From Blastococcus sp. TF02A-35 (lineage in GTDB: Bacteria > Actinomycetota > Actinomycetes > Mycobacteriales > Geodermatophilaceae), in contig NZ_SPQP01000015.1 in assembly GCF_004571075.1 (NCBI RefSeq), forward strand, positions 1-64,000: a DNA stretch of 64,000 nt, in the 5' to 3' direction. This document shows positions 54,365-62,946 of the stretch, piece after piece; within the stretch, counting starts at the first letter, position 1, and every line of letters starts with the position of its first letter. The translations under genes were made by a program, and so were the position numbers. Under the pieces are notes generated by a model. The model was not told the origin of the DNA. It saw only the letters and a program-made list of their open reading frames with translations, and made no database searches.

Positions 54365-57300
54365 GCGGACACCAGCTCCGCGGCCTCGGCACCGACGACG
54401 ACCAGCGGCGTGCCGGCGGAGACCTGCGTGCCCGCGCCGACGAGGACGTGGGTGACCACGCCGTCGGCCGGCGCGGTTAGCACCGTCTCCATCTTCATGG
54501 CCTCGAGCGCGAGCAGCGGCTGGCCGGCGGTGACCCGGTCCCCCACCGCGACGTCGACCCGCCACACGTTGGAGACGAACGGTGCGTCCACCCGCTCGGC
54601 GCCGTCGGGGAGCACCAGCTCGCCGGCCGGCTCGGCCGCCACCGAGGACTCCGCCCGCTTGGCGCGGTCGAACTCCCCGGCGGCCTCCCAGTCGGCGCGC
54701 TCCTGGCCGAACGCGGCGGCCTGCTGCGCGCGGAAGGCGGCGATGGAGTCGGCGTTCTCGGCCAGGAACCGCTCATGCTCGGCGAGGGAGAACGTGCCCT
54801 CGGTGATGTCGACCGAGCCGCGCCCCGCCGCCATGTCCGCGCGCAGGTCCAGCAGCTCCTCGGCGGTGACCGGGTACCAGGAGATGCGGTCGAAGAAGCG
54901 CAGCAGCCAGGGGCTGCCCGGCTCGAACGGCGCGGTGTGCCGGTACCGGCTCCAGACCTGCGTGGTGCGGCCGACGAACTGGTACCCGCCCGGCCCCTCC
55001 ATGCCGTAGATGCAGAGGTAGGCGCCGCCGATGCCGACCGAGTTCTCCGCCGTCCAGGTGCGGGCCGGGTTGTACTTGGTGGTGACCAGCCGGTGCCGGG
55101 GGTCCAGCGGGGTGGCCACCGGGGCGCCCAGGTACACGTCGCCCAGCCCGAGGGTCAGGTACTCCGCGGAGAAGACCGTCGCCATGACGTCGTCCGCGCC
55201 GGCCAGGCCGTTGACCCGGCGGATGAAGTCGATGTTGGACGGGCACCACGGGGCGTCGTCGCGGACGCCGGACATGTAGCGGGAGATCGCCTCGCGGGTG
55301 GCCGGGTCGTCCCAGCTCAGCGGCAGCCGCACCGACCGGCTGGGGACGACGAGCTCCGAGGTCGCGGGCAGCTCCCGCTCGACCTCCGCCAGCAGCCCCA
55401 GCAGCCGGGCGACCGGGAGCACGTCGGGGTCGACGTGCACCTGCAGCGACCGGATGCCCGGCGTGAGGTCGAGGATCCCCCGGACCTCGCCGGCGTCCTG
55501 CAGCCGGGCCAGCCGCGTGTGCAGGGCGTGCACGCGAGCGCGCAGGGCCAGGTCCAGCACGATCTCGCCGTACTCGACCAGCACGTTGTCGTCGCCGCTG
55601 CGCCGGTAGGTCACCGACGGCGCACCGTCCACCGCCGGGCGGCGGCCGAGCACGCCGTCGTCGCCGTCGCCGCCGGAGGTGCGCACCAGGGGCGACGCCG
55701 CCCGCCGGCCGGCCGACAGGTCCGCCCGGGAGGCCACCTCGGCGACGCGCACCGGCACGAACCGGACCGTGTCGCCCGGCCGGAGCTGGCCGAGCTTCCA
55801 CCGGTCGGCGGTGACGACCGTGACCGGGCAGACGAAGCCACCGAGGCTGGGGCCGTCGGGCCCGAGCAGGATCGGGGTGTCGCCCGTGAAGTCCAGCGCG
55901 CCGACCGAGTAGGCGTTGTCGTGGATGTTCGACGGGTGCAGGCCGGCCTCGCCGCCGTCGGGCCGCGCCCACGCCGGCTGCGGCCCGACCAGCCGGACGC
56001 CGGTCCGGGCCGAGTTGAAGTGCACCGTGTACGGGCTGGCGTAGAGGGTCTCGACGTCCTCGCGAGTGAAGAACTCCGGGGCGCCGTGCGGCCCCTCGGT
56101 CACCGCGAGCTGCCAGTCGTTCGGCATCGCCGGGCGCACCTCCACCGGGACCGGGCCGGCGGCGCGGCCCGGGGCGTCGGCGGCGCGCAGCACGTCACCG
56201 GGCAGCAGGGCCCGGCCGCCGTGGCCGCCGAACTGGCCGAGGGTGAACGTGGCCGCGCTGCCCAGGTAGGCCGGCACGTCCAGGCCACCGGCGACGAGCA
56301 CGTAGCTGCGCATCCCGGTGCCCTCGGCGGCGCCGACGTCCAGGAGCCCGCCCGCGGGGACCTCGACCGGCTCCCACATCGGCACCGGCCGCCCGTCGAC
56401 GGTCACGGCGCACTCCGCTCCGGTGACGCAGACGGTGGTCGCCGCCGAGAAGCGCAGCGCCGGGCCGGAGGCGGTGCACTCCAGGCCGGGCACGCCCTCG
56501 CGGTTGCCGAGCGCCCGGTTGCCCAGGCGGAAGGAGAGGTCGTCCATCGGCCCGCTCGGCGGGACGCCGACCTGCCACAGGCCGACCCGGCCCGGGGCGT
56601 CCTGCACGGTGGTCATCAGGCCGGGGCGCTCGACGGTGATCCGCGGCCGCGGGTCGCCGACGCCGGCCAGGGTGGCGGTGCTGTGCTCTGCGGCCCTGAC
56701 CTCGGGGAGAGCCGGCACCGCGGCGAGCAGCCCGAGGTTGACCTCGATGCCGTACATCGTGGTGCGGGCCAGGGCGTCGCCGAGCCGGTCGAGGGCCTCG
56801 TCGCGGTCGGCGCCGGAGGTGATGACCTTGGCCAGCAGCGGGTCGTACGACGGCGACACCTCGGTGCCGCTCTCCACCCAGGCGTCGACGCGGACGCCGT
56901 CACCCTCGGGGAGCTGCACAGAGGTGAGCACGCCGGCGCTGGGCTGGAAGTCGCGCGCCGGGTCCTCGGCGTACACCCGCGCCTCGACGGCGTGCCCGCG
57001 CACCGGCACCGCGCCGGTGGGCGCGCCGGCGAGGTGCCCGTCGAGCACCGACGTCTCCCCCTGCGCCAGCCGCAGCATCCAGGCGACGAGGTCGACGCCG
57101 GTGACCGCCTCGGTGACCGGGTGCTCCACCTGCAGGCGGGCGTTGACCTCCAGGAAGGAGGCCTCCTGCCGCCGGGGGTCGTAGATGAACTCGACGGTGC
57201 CGGCCGAGCGGTAGCCGACCGACGCCGCGAGCGCGCGGGAGGACTCGTGCAGCTGCTCCCGGAGGGCGTCCGGCAGCGCCGGGGCGGGGGCCTCCTCGAG

Positions 57301-58014
57301 CACCTTCTGGTTGCGCCGCTGCAGGGAGCAGTCGCGGTCCCCGAGCGAGAGGACCCGGCCGGTGCCGTCGCCGAAGACCTGCACCTCCACGTGCCGAGCG
57401 TGCTCGACGAAGCGCTCCGCGAACACGCCGGCGGAGCCGAAGCTGCGCTCGGCCTGGCGCACGACCCGGTCGTAGGCGGCGAGCAGCTCCCCGGCGTCGC
57501 GGCAGACCTGCATGCCGATCCCGCCACCGCCGCCGGTGGCCTTGAGCATCAGCGGGTAGCCGACCTCCTCGGCCGCTGTGAGCGCGGCGGCGGCGTCGTC
57601 CAGCAGCCCGGTCCCGGCGAAGATCGGGACGCCCGCGGCGTGCGCGGCGTCCCGGGCGGTGTGCTTGGTGCCGAACACGCGCAGCTGCTCCGGCGTGGGC
57701 CCGACGAAGGTCAGCCCGGCGGCCTCGACCGCGGTGGCGAAAGCGGCGTCCTCGGAGAGGAAGCCGTACCCGGGGTGCACCGCACCGGCCCCGGTCCGGG
57801 CGGCCGCCTCGAGGACGGCGTCGGCCCGCAGGTAGCTCTCCTGGGGGGCGGCCGGGCCGATGCGGACCGCCTCGTCGGCGAGGTGCACGTGCGGGGCGCC
57901 GCGGTCGGCGTCGGAGAAGACGGCAACCGTCCGCAGGCCCAGCGCCTTCGCCGAGCGGATGATCCGGACGGCGATCTCGCCGCGGTTGGCCACCAGCAGG
58001 GTCTCGAAGGTCAT
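54361..58014 (-). CDS. Biotin-dependent urea/guanidine carboxylase
   Basis: 1217 residues, single chain. In order: biotin carboxylase N-terminus (FETLLVANRGEIAVRIIRSAKALG, about 3-26), ATP-grasp with ATGGGGGIGMQV (about 162-173) and FLEVNARLQVEHPVTE, and BC C-terminal domain. Then the AHS2/KipA-like carboxyltransferase part (MTTVQDAPGRVGLWQVGVPP), the AHS1/KipI-like part (VEYGEIVLDLALRARVHALH), and a C-terminal biotinyl domain with EAMKM (biotinylated Lys1174). It makes carboxy-urea or carboxyguanidine, which allophanate hydrolase then breaks down. Flanking UAAP proteins favour guanidine. Overlaps both neighbours by 4 bp. Confidence 0.94.
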   Translation of the reverse strand: MTFETLLVANRGEIAVRIIRSAKALGLRTVAVFSDADRGAPHVHLADEAVRIGPAAPQESYLRADAVLEAAARTGAGAVHPGYGFLSEDAAFATAVEAAGLTFVGPTPEQLRVFGTKHTARDAAHAAGVPIFAGTGLLDDAAAALTAAEEVGYPLMLKATGGGGGIGMQVCRDAGELLAAYDRVVRQAERSFGSAGVFAERFVEHARHVEVQVFGDGTGRVLSLGDRDCSLQRRNQKVLEEAPAPALPDALREQLHESSRALAASVGYRSAGTVEFIYDPRRQEASFLEVNARLQVEHPVTEAVTGVDLVAWMLRLAQGETSVLDGHLAGAPTGAVPVRGHAVEARVYAEDPARDFQPSAGVLTSVQLPEGDGVRVDAWVESGTEVSPSYDPLLAKVITSGADRDEALDRLGDALARTTMYGIEVNLGLLAAVPALPEVRAAEHSTATLAGVGDPRPRITVERPGLMTTVQDAPGRVGLWQVGVPPSGPMDDLSFRLGNRALGNREGVPGLECTASGPALRFSAATTVCVTGAECAVTVDGRPVPMWEPVEVPAGGLLDVGAAEGTGMRSYVLVAGGLDVPAYLGSAATFTLGQFGGHGGRALLPGDVLRAADAPGRAAGPVPVEVRPAMPNDWQLAVTEGPHGAPEFFTREDVETLYASPYTVHFNSARTGVRLVGPQPAWARPDGGEAGLHPSNIHDNAYSVGALDFTGDTPILLGPDGPSLGGFVCPVTVVTADRWKLGQLRPGDTVRFVPVRVAEVASRADLSAGRRAASPLVRTSGGDGDDGVLGRRPAVDGAPSVTYRRSGDDNVLVEYGEIVLDLALRARVHALHTRLARLQDAGEVRGILDLTPGIRSLQVHVDPDVLPVARLLGLLAEVERELPATSELVVPSRSVRLPLSWDDPATREAISRYMSGVRDDAPWCPSNIDFIRRVNGLAGADDVMATVFSAEYLTLGLGDVYLGAPVATPLDPRHRLVTTKYNPARTWTAENSVGIGGAYLCIYGMEGPGGYQFVGRTTQVWSRYRHTAPFEPGSPWLLRFFDRISWYPVTAEELLDLRADMAAGRGSVDITEGTFSLAEHERFLAENADSIAAFRAQQAAAFGQERADWEAAGEFDRAKRAESSVAAEPAGELVLPDGAERVDAPFVSNVWRVDVAVGDRVTAGQPLLALEAMKMETVLTAPADGVVTHVLVGAGTQVSAGTPLVVVGAEAAELVSA

Positions 58015-58676
58015 GCCGCACCGCCCGGGCGGGTGACGACCATGCGGACCGGCGTCGGGTCGAAGGCGTTGCAGGGGTTGTTGACCTGCGGGCAGTTCGA
58101 GACCAGCACCAGGGTGTCCACCTCGGCGCGCAGGGCCACCCGCTTGCCGGGGCCGGAGAGCCCGTCTACGATGCCGAGGGCGCCGTCCGGGTCGACCGGC
58201 ACGTTCATGAACCAGTTGATGTTCGAGGCGAGGTCCCGGGCGTCCAGCCCGTGGCGGGCGCCCTCGACCAGGAAGTTCTCCAGGCAGCCGTGCTGGGCGC
58301 GGGTGTGCTGCCCGTAGCGCAGGGTGTTGGACTCCTTGGAGCAGGCGCCGCCCAGGGTGTCGTGCACCCCGACCTCGTCGGCGACGACGGTCATCAGCGC
58401 CTGGCCGGTGTCGGCGCGGAGCACCGAGCCGGTGGTCAGGACGATGCGGCCCTGCCGGCGGACCGTCTCGGCCGCGGAGTAGCGGACCGAGGTGTCGGCG
58501 GCGGAGTAGAGCAGGCAGTCGACGGCCTGGTTGCCGGCCAGGTCGACGATGGTGAGCACGTCCCCGGCGGCGACGACGGCCGACCACGGCCCGCGGGCGG
58601 CGACGACCTCGTCGAGGACGAGCTCCCCCGGCACGAGCGCGGGCGTGGTGGGTGGGACGAGGTCCTGGACGGTCAC
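58011..58676 (-). CDS. DUF1989/UAAP2-type protein (carboxyguanidine deiminase subunit, probable)
   Basis: 221 residues from GTG 58676. Seen: PWSAVVAAGDVLTIVDLAGNQAVDCLLYSAAD (about 30-61), GACSKESNTLRYGQH (about 110-124), HGCLENFLVEGARHGL and SNINWFMNVPVDPDG. These match urea-amidolyase-associated protein 2, whose family is known from guanidine-degrading operons as part of a heteromeric carboxyguanidine deiminase. It would act between the carboxylase and allophanate hydrolase. Conserved Cys/His residues (Cys112, His124, Cys130) fit a metal site. Coupled by 4-bp overlaps on both sides. Confidence 0.88.
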   Translation of the reverse strand: MTVQDLVPPTTPALVPGELVLDEVVAARGPWSAVVAAGDVLTIVDLAGNQAVDCLLYSAADTSVRYSAAETVRRQGRIVLTTGSVLRADTGQALMTVVADEVGVHDTLGGACSKESNTLRYGQHTRAQHGCLENFLVEGARHGLDARDLASNINWFMNVPVDPDGALGIVDGLSGPGKRVALRAEVDTLVLVSNCPQVNNPCNAFDPTPVRMVVTRPGGAA

Positions 58677-59548
58677 AGCACTCCCCTGGCGAGCAGATCG
58701 GCGTCGGTGTTGGCGATGGCCTGGACGTGCTCGGGGCCGAGCGGTCCCACGAGCTCGCCGGCCACGAGGCGGTGGAGGTCACCCGGCGCGGCCCAGGCGC
58801 GGACCTCCAGCGGCGAGCAGGTGAACTCCGGCCGCGGGTCCAGCGGGTGGGCGGTGTTGGCCAGCAGCACCACCGTGTCGACGTGCAGCAGCAGGTCCAC
58901 CGAGGCGCCGGGGCCGGCCGAGCCGAGCCACTCGAAGGAGCCGTCGGCCCGCACCCGGACGCCCTGGAAGAAGGAGACCGACGGTGGGAGGTCGCGGACG
59001 CCGAGGCCGTGCTTGAGGGCGCCGAGGGTGAGCAGCTCGCGGCCGGCCGGGGAGCCGGACTCCGGGGCCGCGGCGCCGTAGCGGGCGAGGTTGCCCTCGC
59101 GCGTGGTCGTGCCGGTGAGCGCGTCGTGCTGGCCGGAGGTGTCGGCGACCACCGTCGCCAGCACCCGGCCGAAGCCGCTGAGCAGCGGGTGGCCGGCGGA
59201 CAGGTAGGCCTGCCAGGGCACCTTGACGGTGTCGGCCACGTTCAGCCGCTCGTGCGGCGAGTCGGCGCGGTGCAGGAGGACGGAGGCACAGGCCGCGCCG
59301 TCCCGGTCGGTCAGCCGCAGCCGGGTGCCGCGGGCGAGGACGGCGGTGGCGTAGCCACCGGGCGCGACGGTCTCCGCCCAGCGCAGCGCCTCGGCCGAGA
59401 GCCCGTCGGGGACGACGCCGGGAGCGGCGGGTGCGGAGGCCGGCGGGACGTGCCGCATGAGGTCGGCGGTTCGGCCGTGCTGGGCTCGGGCGTGCGCCCT
59501 GGCCCCGGCCGTGGTGGCCGTCGCTGAGCCGCTGGTGGTGCTGGTCAC
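58673..59548 (-). CDS. DUF1989/UAAP1-type protein (carboxyguanidine deiminase subunit, probable)
   Basis: 291 residues from GTG 59548. A 50-residue disordered Ala/Thr/His-rich leader precedes the DUF1989 domain: ARGTRLRLTDRDGAACASVLLHRADSPHERLNVADTVKVPWQ (about 72-113), then ADTSGQHDALTGTTTREGN (about 136-154) and LPPSVSFFQGVRV. This is urea-amidolyase-associated protein 1. With UAAP2 it forms, in characterised guanidine pathways, the deiminase that converts carboxyguanidine to allophanate. First gene of the operon. The long leader may mean the true start lies further in. Confidence 0.85.
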   Translation of the reverse strand: MTSTTSGSATATTAGARAHARAQHGRTADLMRHVPPASAPAAPGVVPDGLSAEALRWAETVAPGGYATAVLARGTRLRLTDRDGAACASVLLHRADSPHERLNVADTVKVPWQAYLSAGHPLLSGFGRVLATVVADTSGQHDALTGTTTREGNLARYGAAAPESGSPAGRELLTLGALKHGLGVRDLPPSVSFFQGVRVRADGSFEWLGSAGPGASVDLLLHVDTVVLLANTAHPLDPRPEFTCSPLEVRAWAAPGDLHRLVAGELVGPLGPEHVQAIANTDADLLARGVL

Positions 59549-59632
59549 GGGCCCTCCCGTGGTGTCGGCGACGCCCTCGCGGGGAGGGCTTCCTGTCGCT
59601 CGACAGTTTTTCGAGCACCACGGGGTGGGTGG

Positions 59633-59648
59633 GTTGCCTGCGCGTTAC
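59633..59648 (-). promoter_or_regulatory. Candidate GlnR box upstream of the carboxylase operon
   Basis: On the minus strand GTAAC (59648-59644), 6 nt, GCAAC (59637-59633), matching the GTNAC-N6-GNAAC pattern of the nitrogen regulator GlnR in actinobacteria. It lies about 85 nt before the first gene. A second, poor half-site (GTTAAC) is 21 bp upstream. Position fits nitrogen control; not tested. Confidence 0.45.
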
Positions 59649-59712
59649 CGCTCAGCGGCCGGCGTTAACAACCGTCGACCGCCGTTTCGGCCGCGTGACG
59701 GCGACCGCACGA

Positions 59713-59755
59713 CGCCCCAGGCGCCCCGTGAGGGCTCCTGGGGGCTCCTGGGGCG
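59713..59755 (-). terminator. Hairpin after the SNF2 helicase gene
   Basis: CGCCCCAGG (59713-59721) pairs with CCTGGGGCG (59747-59755) across a 25-nt loop that itself contains CTCCTGGGG repeats. It begins 11 nt beyond the helicase stop and probably ends its transcript. Confidence 0.5.
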
Positions 59756-59765
59756 GTCGCCGGGG

Positions 59766-61901
59766 TCAGGCGGAGAGCGCGTCGGTGAGCAGTGCGACCA
59801 GCGCCTCGAGCTGCACGTCGGTCGAGGACTGCACCTCCTCGTCGGAGCCGTCCAGCGCCCGAGCAGCCAGCCCGGCCTTGCTGTCGATCAGCTCCGCGAT
59901 CCGGGAGTCCAGCGTCTGCGCGGCGATGATCCGCCACGCGGTGACCGGCTCGGTCTGCCCGATGCGGTGGCTCCGGTCGATGGCCTGCGTCTGCTCCGCG
60001 TCGGTCCAGGAGAGCTCGGCGAGCACGATGTTGCTGGCCACCTGCAGGTTCAGGCCGACGCCGGCCGCGGTGAGCGAGCAGACGGCGACTGCGACCCCGG
60101 GGTCCTTCACGAACGCGTCGATGTGCTTCTGCCGCGCCGTCGGCGTCTGGTCCCCGCGGATCGAGGAGTAGCGGATGCCGAGCTTGTCCAGCGTCTCCTC
60201 GGCGGTGTCCATGACGTCGACGTGCTTGGCGAAGAACACCACCTTGCCGGCGCTGCGGGCCAGCTGGGCGGCGTAGTCGGCGGCCAGCCTGGCCTTGGCC
60301 TGGCCGATCCGCCGCATCATGCTGAACACGTTCTCGCCGGTGGCCTTGGTCGTCGTGTCCTTCAGCTCCCAGCCGGCGACCTTGCGGACCAGGTCGTGGT
60401 CGATGCCCTCGACGACGGTCGCGGACTCGCGGGCCGCGATGGCGCTCTCGTAGCGCTTGACCAGCCGGCGGGCGAGTTCCTGCTCGGCGGCCCGGATCGA
60501 GCGGCCGGCCTTGTCGTCGAGCTCCACGGGGAGGTCGGCGATGCGGCGGGCGGGGATGTCGGCAGCGACGTCGACCTTGCGGCGGCGGACGATGCCGAGG
60601 TCGATCACGCACGAGCGCGCCGCCGGGTAGAAGCCGGGGTCGGCCGGCGTCAGGCCGGTCTCCTCCAGGCACTCCATCAGCCGGCCCAGCGGCTTCTCGT
60701 CGTCGATCCAGCCGAGGAACTGCCAGATCGCGCGGAAGTCCTCGATGTCGTTGATCAGCGGGGTGCCGGTCAGCGCCATCAGCAGCGGGCTCGAGGTGCG
60801 CGACCGGATGCGGTCGGACAGCTCCAGGACGTGCTGCGAACGCTGCGAGGTCTTGTTCTTGATGAAGTGGGCCTCGTCGACGACCATGCCGCGGAAGCCG
60901 AAGTCGCCGATCCAGCCGACGTGGCGGTCGAGCACCTCGTAGTTGACGACGACGATGTCGGCGAAGGCGTCGATCGTCTCGCCGTTGCCCTGGATGACGG
61001 TGGCCGGGCGGTGCGGCACCCAGCGGGCGGCCTCGCGGGCCCAGTTGGTCTTGACCACGTTGGGGACGACGACGAGCAGCGGGTAGGCCTGCGCCGCCTC
61101 TGCCGCCAGCAGCGACTGCGCCGTCTTGCCCAGGCCCGGCTCGTCGGCGAGCAGGAAGGTCCGGTGCCCCTGGGCGGCGGCCGCGACCACCTGGCCCTGG
61201 TGCGGCATCAGCTCCAGGCCGGCGGGGGTGAACTGCGAGCTGGGGAAGGGCAGCGCCATGCACGCCGGCGCTCCCCCGCCCGCCCGCTCGAAGGAGTTGA
61301 GCAGCGGGGTGAGCAGCTCCCAGCCGTAGAGCCGGCGGGGGCGGGCTGCGGCCGGCCGGGCGGCGGAGAAGTCGGGGGCGAGGAAGGGGTTGGCCAGCTG
61401 CCGGGAGATGACCGACTGCGGCACGACCTTGCGCTCGGGCGCCACGGGTGCCGCCTCCACCTCGGGAGCGGGCGGCGGGACCTCCTCGGGGGTCTCGATG
61501 CCGCCGGCGGCCAGCATCTCCCGCTTGAGCGCGCGCGCGGCGTCGGAGGCGACGGCGTCGTCGGCGAGGAGGGCCAGCAGGCCGGACTCCCGCACGGCGG
61601 TGGTGGCGAGGATGGTCGCGATGCCGTCGAGCCGCTTGAGCTGCTCGCCCCGGCGGGCGTCGCCCAGCGAGTCGTCGGCCTGCACCCGGGCGCGCTCCTC
61701 GCGCAACACCAGCGCGATGGCCTGGAACTCCGCGCGCACGGTCGGCGTGACGCGACCGCGCTTGACGGCCGCCTCGACCTCGCGGACCGCGCGGGCGAGC
61801 ACGGCGATGACGTCAGCGCCCTCGCGCACGCGCCGCTGACGCTGGTTGCTGCGCGGGGGGTTGCGCCGCGCGCCCGTCGAACGACGAGCCGGTCCTGCCA
61901 C
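59766..61901 (-). CDS. SNF2-family DEAD/DEAH-box helicase/ATPase
   Basis: 711 residues from GTG 61901 with GGAGGAG 3 nt upstream. The N-terminal 220 residues are helical with a Pro/Val-rich linker. Then Walker A ADEPGLGKTAQ (motif I, about 266-276), WVPHRP, DEAH in MVVDEAHFIKNKT, TGTPLINDIEDF (motif III, near 360), and in the second RecA domain SSIRGDQTPTARQ, VCSLTAAGVGLNLQ and QAIDRSHRIGQTEPV (motif VI, about 640-654). It is a DNA translocase of the Snf2/SMARCAL1-like group, involved in remodelling, repair or fork handling. Single gene with its own terminator. Confidence 0.92.
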   Translation of the reverse strand: MAGPARRSTGARRNPPRSNQRQRRVREGADVIAVLARAVREVEAAVKRGRVTPTVRAEFQAIALVLREERARVQADDSLGDARRGEQLKRLDGIATILATTAVRESGLLALLADDAVASDAARALKREMLAAGGIETPEEVPPPAPEVEAAPVAPERKVVPQSVISRQLANPFLAPDFSAARPAAARPRRLYGWELLTPLLNSFERAGGGAPACMALPFPSSQFTPAGLELMPHQGQVVAAAAQGHRTFLLADEPGLGKTAQSLLAAEAAQAYPLLVVVPNVVKTNWAREAARWVPHRPATVIQGNGETIDAFADIVVVNYEVLDRHVGWIGDFGFRGMVVDEAHFIKNKTSQRSQHVLELSDRIRSRTSSPLLMALTGTPLINDIEDFRAIWQFLGWIDDEKPLGRLMECLEETGLTPADPGFYPAARSCVIDLGIVRRRKVDVAADIPARRIADLPVELDDKAGRSIRAAEQELARRLVKRYESAIAARESATVVEGIDHDLVRKVAGWELKDTTTKATGENVFSMMRRIGQAKARLAADYAAQLARSAGKVVFFAKHVDVMDTAEETLDKLGIRYSSIRGDQTPTARQKHIDAFVKDPGVAVAVCSLTAAGVGLNLQVASNIVLAELSWTDAEQTQAIDRSHRIGQTEPVTAWRIIAAQTLDSRIAELIDSKAGLAARALDGSDEEVQSSTDVQLEALVALLTDALSA

Positions 61902-62491
61902 GTACTCCTCCTCTGGGCGCCCGGGCCGAGCGCCACGACAAGCTGCCGCGGGAGCCGCCCGCCGGCCGGGGCCGAGGGGCGGGGTTCCCGCGTGGCTGCT
62001 GCGCCGAGGCCCACGGATCAGTGGGCGATCGACGCCGCCGGGAGGACGTCTCCGCGGTGGGCCGACAGCCGCCGGGATCACCGGGGGCACCCACGCGAGA
62101 TCAGGAGTCGTCGCCGGACGTGCGGCCCTGCTGGGCCTATGCCGTCCCCACAGTAGCGCGAACCGCCCGGCTGCACCCCCGGAGCCGATCTTGGCGACCC
62201 CCGAGGGCGTGGGGCCGGCCGGGGACGGCACGGCGGACGGAGGGGCCCGCGCCGGCGGTCCGGGCCACCGGCGGCCCCGCCCGTCCCACGCACCGCCTGT
62301 CACCACCCGCTTCGCAGCGGTCGCGTCGGGCGCACGGGCAACATATGACGAAGGGGAACGGTCCGTCTCGTCCGTCTCGACCTGACACCCAGCGCACTCG
62401 GCTGCTTACTGTGGGTACCAGCACGGGGGGCGCACTTCGTAGCCGCAGTCAGCGGCTGACGCGTTCCCGAACGCCATCGAGAGGAACGAAC
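61902..62491. other. 590-bp divergent non-coding region
   Basis: Between the divergent helicase and HTH genes. Frames here have no protein-like composition. It includes a possible sigma-70-type promoter for the HTH gene (CTGACA 62382-62387, 19-nt gap, TACTGT 62407-62412). No tRNA, riboswitch or repeat recognised. Confidence 0.5.
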
Positions 62492-62869
62492 GTGTCTCTT
62501 CCCCAGCGCTCCACCGCCGCCACCCTGGCCCGCCCGGTGGCCTACGGCCAGCGCCCCGCGCCCCGGCCCGCCATGCACTCCGGCTACCCCGCCGCCCGCG
62601 TCGCGCCGACCGGCGCCCGCCCGCAGCAGGCCCCCCCGATGGCCCAGCGCCCCGTGGCCCAGCGCCCGGCCGCCGAGCGCCCCGCCCCGCGCGCCGTCAG
62701 CTTCCTCACCGTGGCCGAGGTCGCCGCGATCATGCGGGTCTCGAAGATGACCGTCTACCGCCTGGTCCACGGCGGCGAGCTCTCCGCCGTGCGCGTCGGC
62801 CGCTCCTTCCGCGTGCCGGAGACCGCCGTCCGCGAGTACCTCTCCGAGGCGCGCACCGACGTCGCCTGA
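62492..62869 (+). CDS. Excisionase-family HTH DNA-binding protein (Rv0500A-like)
   Basis: 125 residues from GTG 62492 (GAGAGG 6 nt upstream). The N-terminal 65 residues are low-complexity, rich in Pro, Ala, Arg and Gln (MAQRPVAQRPAAERP repeats). The C-terminus is a MerR/excisionase-like winged helix: FLTVAEVAAIMRVSKMTVYRLVHGGELSAVRVGRSFRVPETAVREYL (about 71-117). This domain is nearly the same as in a small conserved actinobacterial protein, M. tuberculosis Rv0500A. It probably binds DNA as a regulator or chromosome-associated factor. Its long, basic, repetitive N-terminus is longer than in that relative. Confidence 0.87.
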   Translation: MSLPQRSTAATLARPVAYGQRPAPRPAMHSGYPAARVAPTGARPQQAPPMAQRPVAQRPAAERPAPRAVSFLTVAEVAAIMRVSKMTVYRLVHGGELSAVRVGRSFRVPETAVREYLSEARTDVA

Positions 62870-62874
62870 CGGCC

Positions 62875-62894
62875 GGCGTCCCCCCGGGGACGCC
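62875..62894. terminator. Short hairpin after the HTH gene
   Basis: GGCGTCCCC (62875-62883) pairs with GGGGACGCC (62886-62894). The very small loop makes about 8 bp realistic. It lies between the HTH gene and the convergent esterase gene. Confidence 0.5.
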
Positions 62895-62946
62895 GAGGGG
62901 CCCGCCGGACGAACCGACGAGCCCCCCGGCCGAGCGTGCGAGCGGG

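Noticed and set aside
59549-59765. Guanidine-I (ykkC) riboswitch in the leader of the carboxylase operon
   Set aside because: Expected for a guanidine operon, but I could not find the conserved CUAGGGUUCCG and ACUGGUCCGAGAG cores. A CACGGGAGGG stretch alone is not enough.
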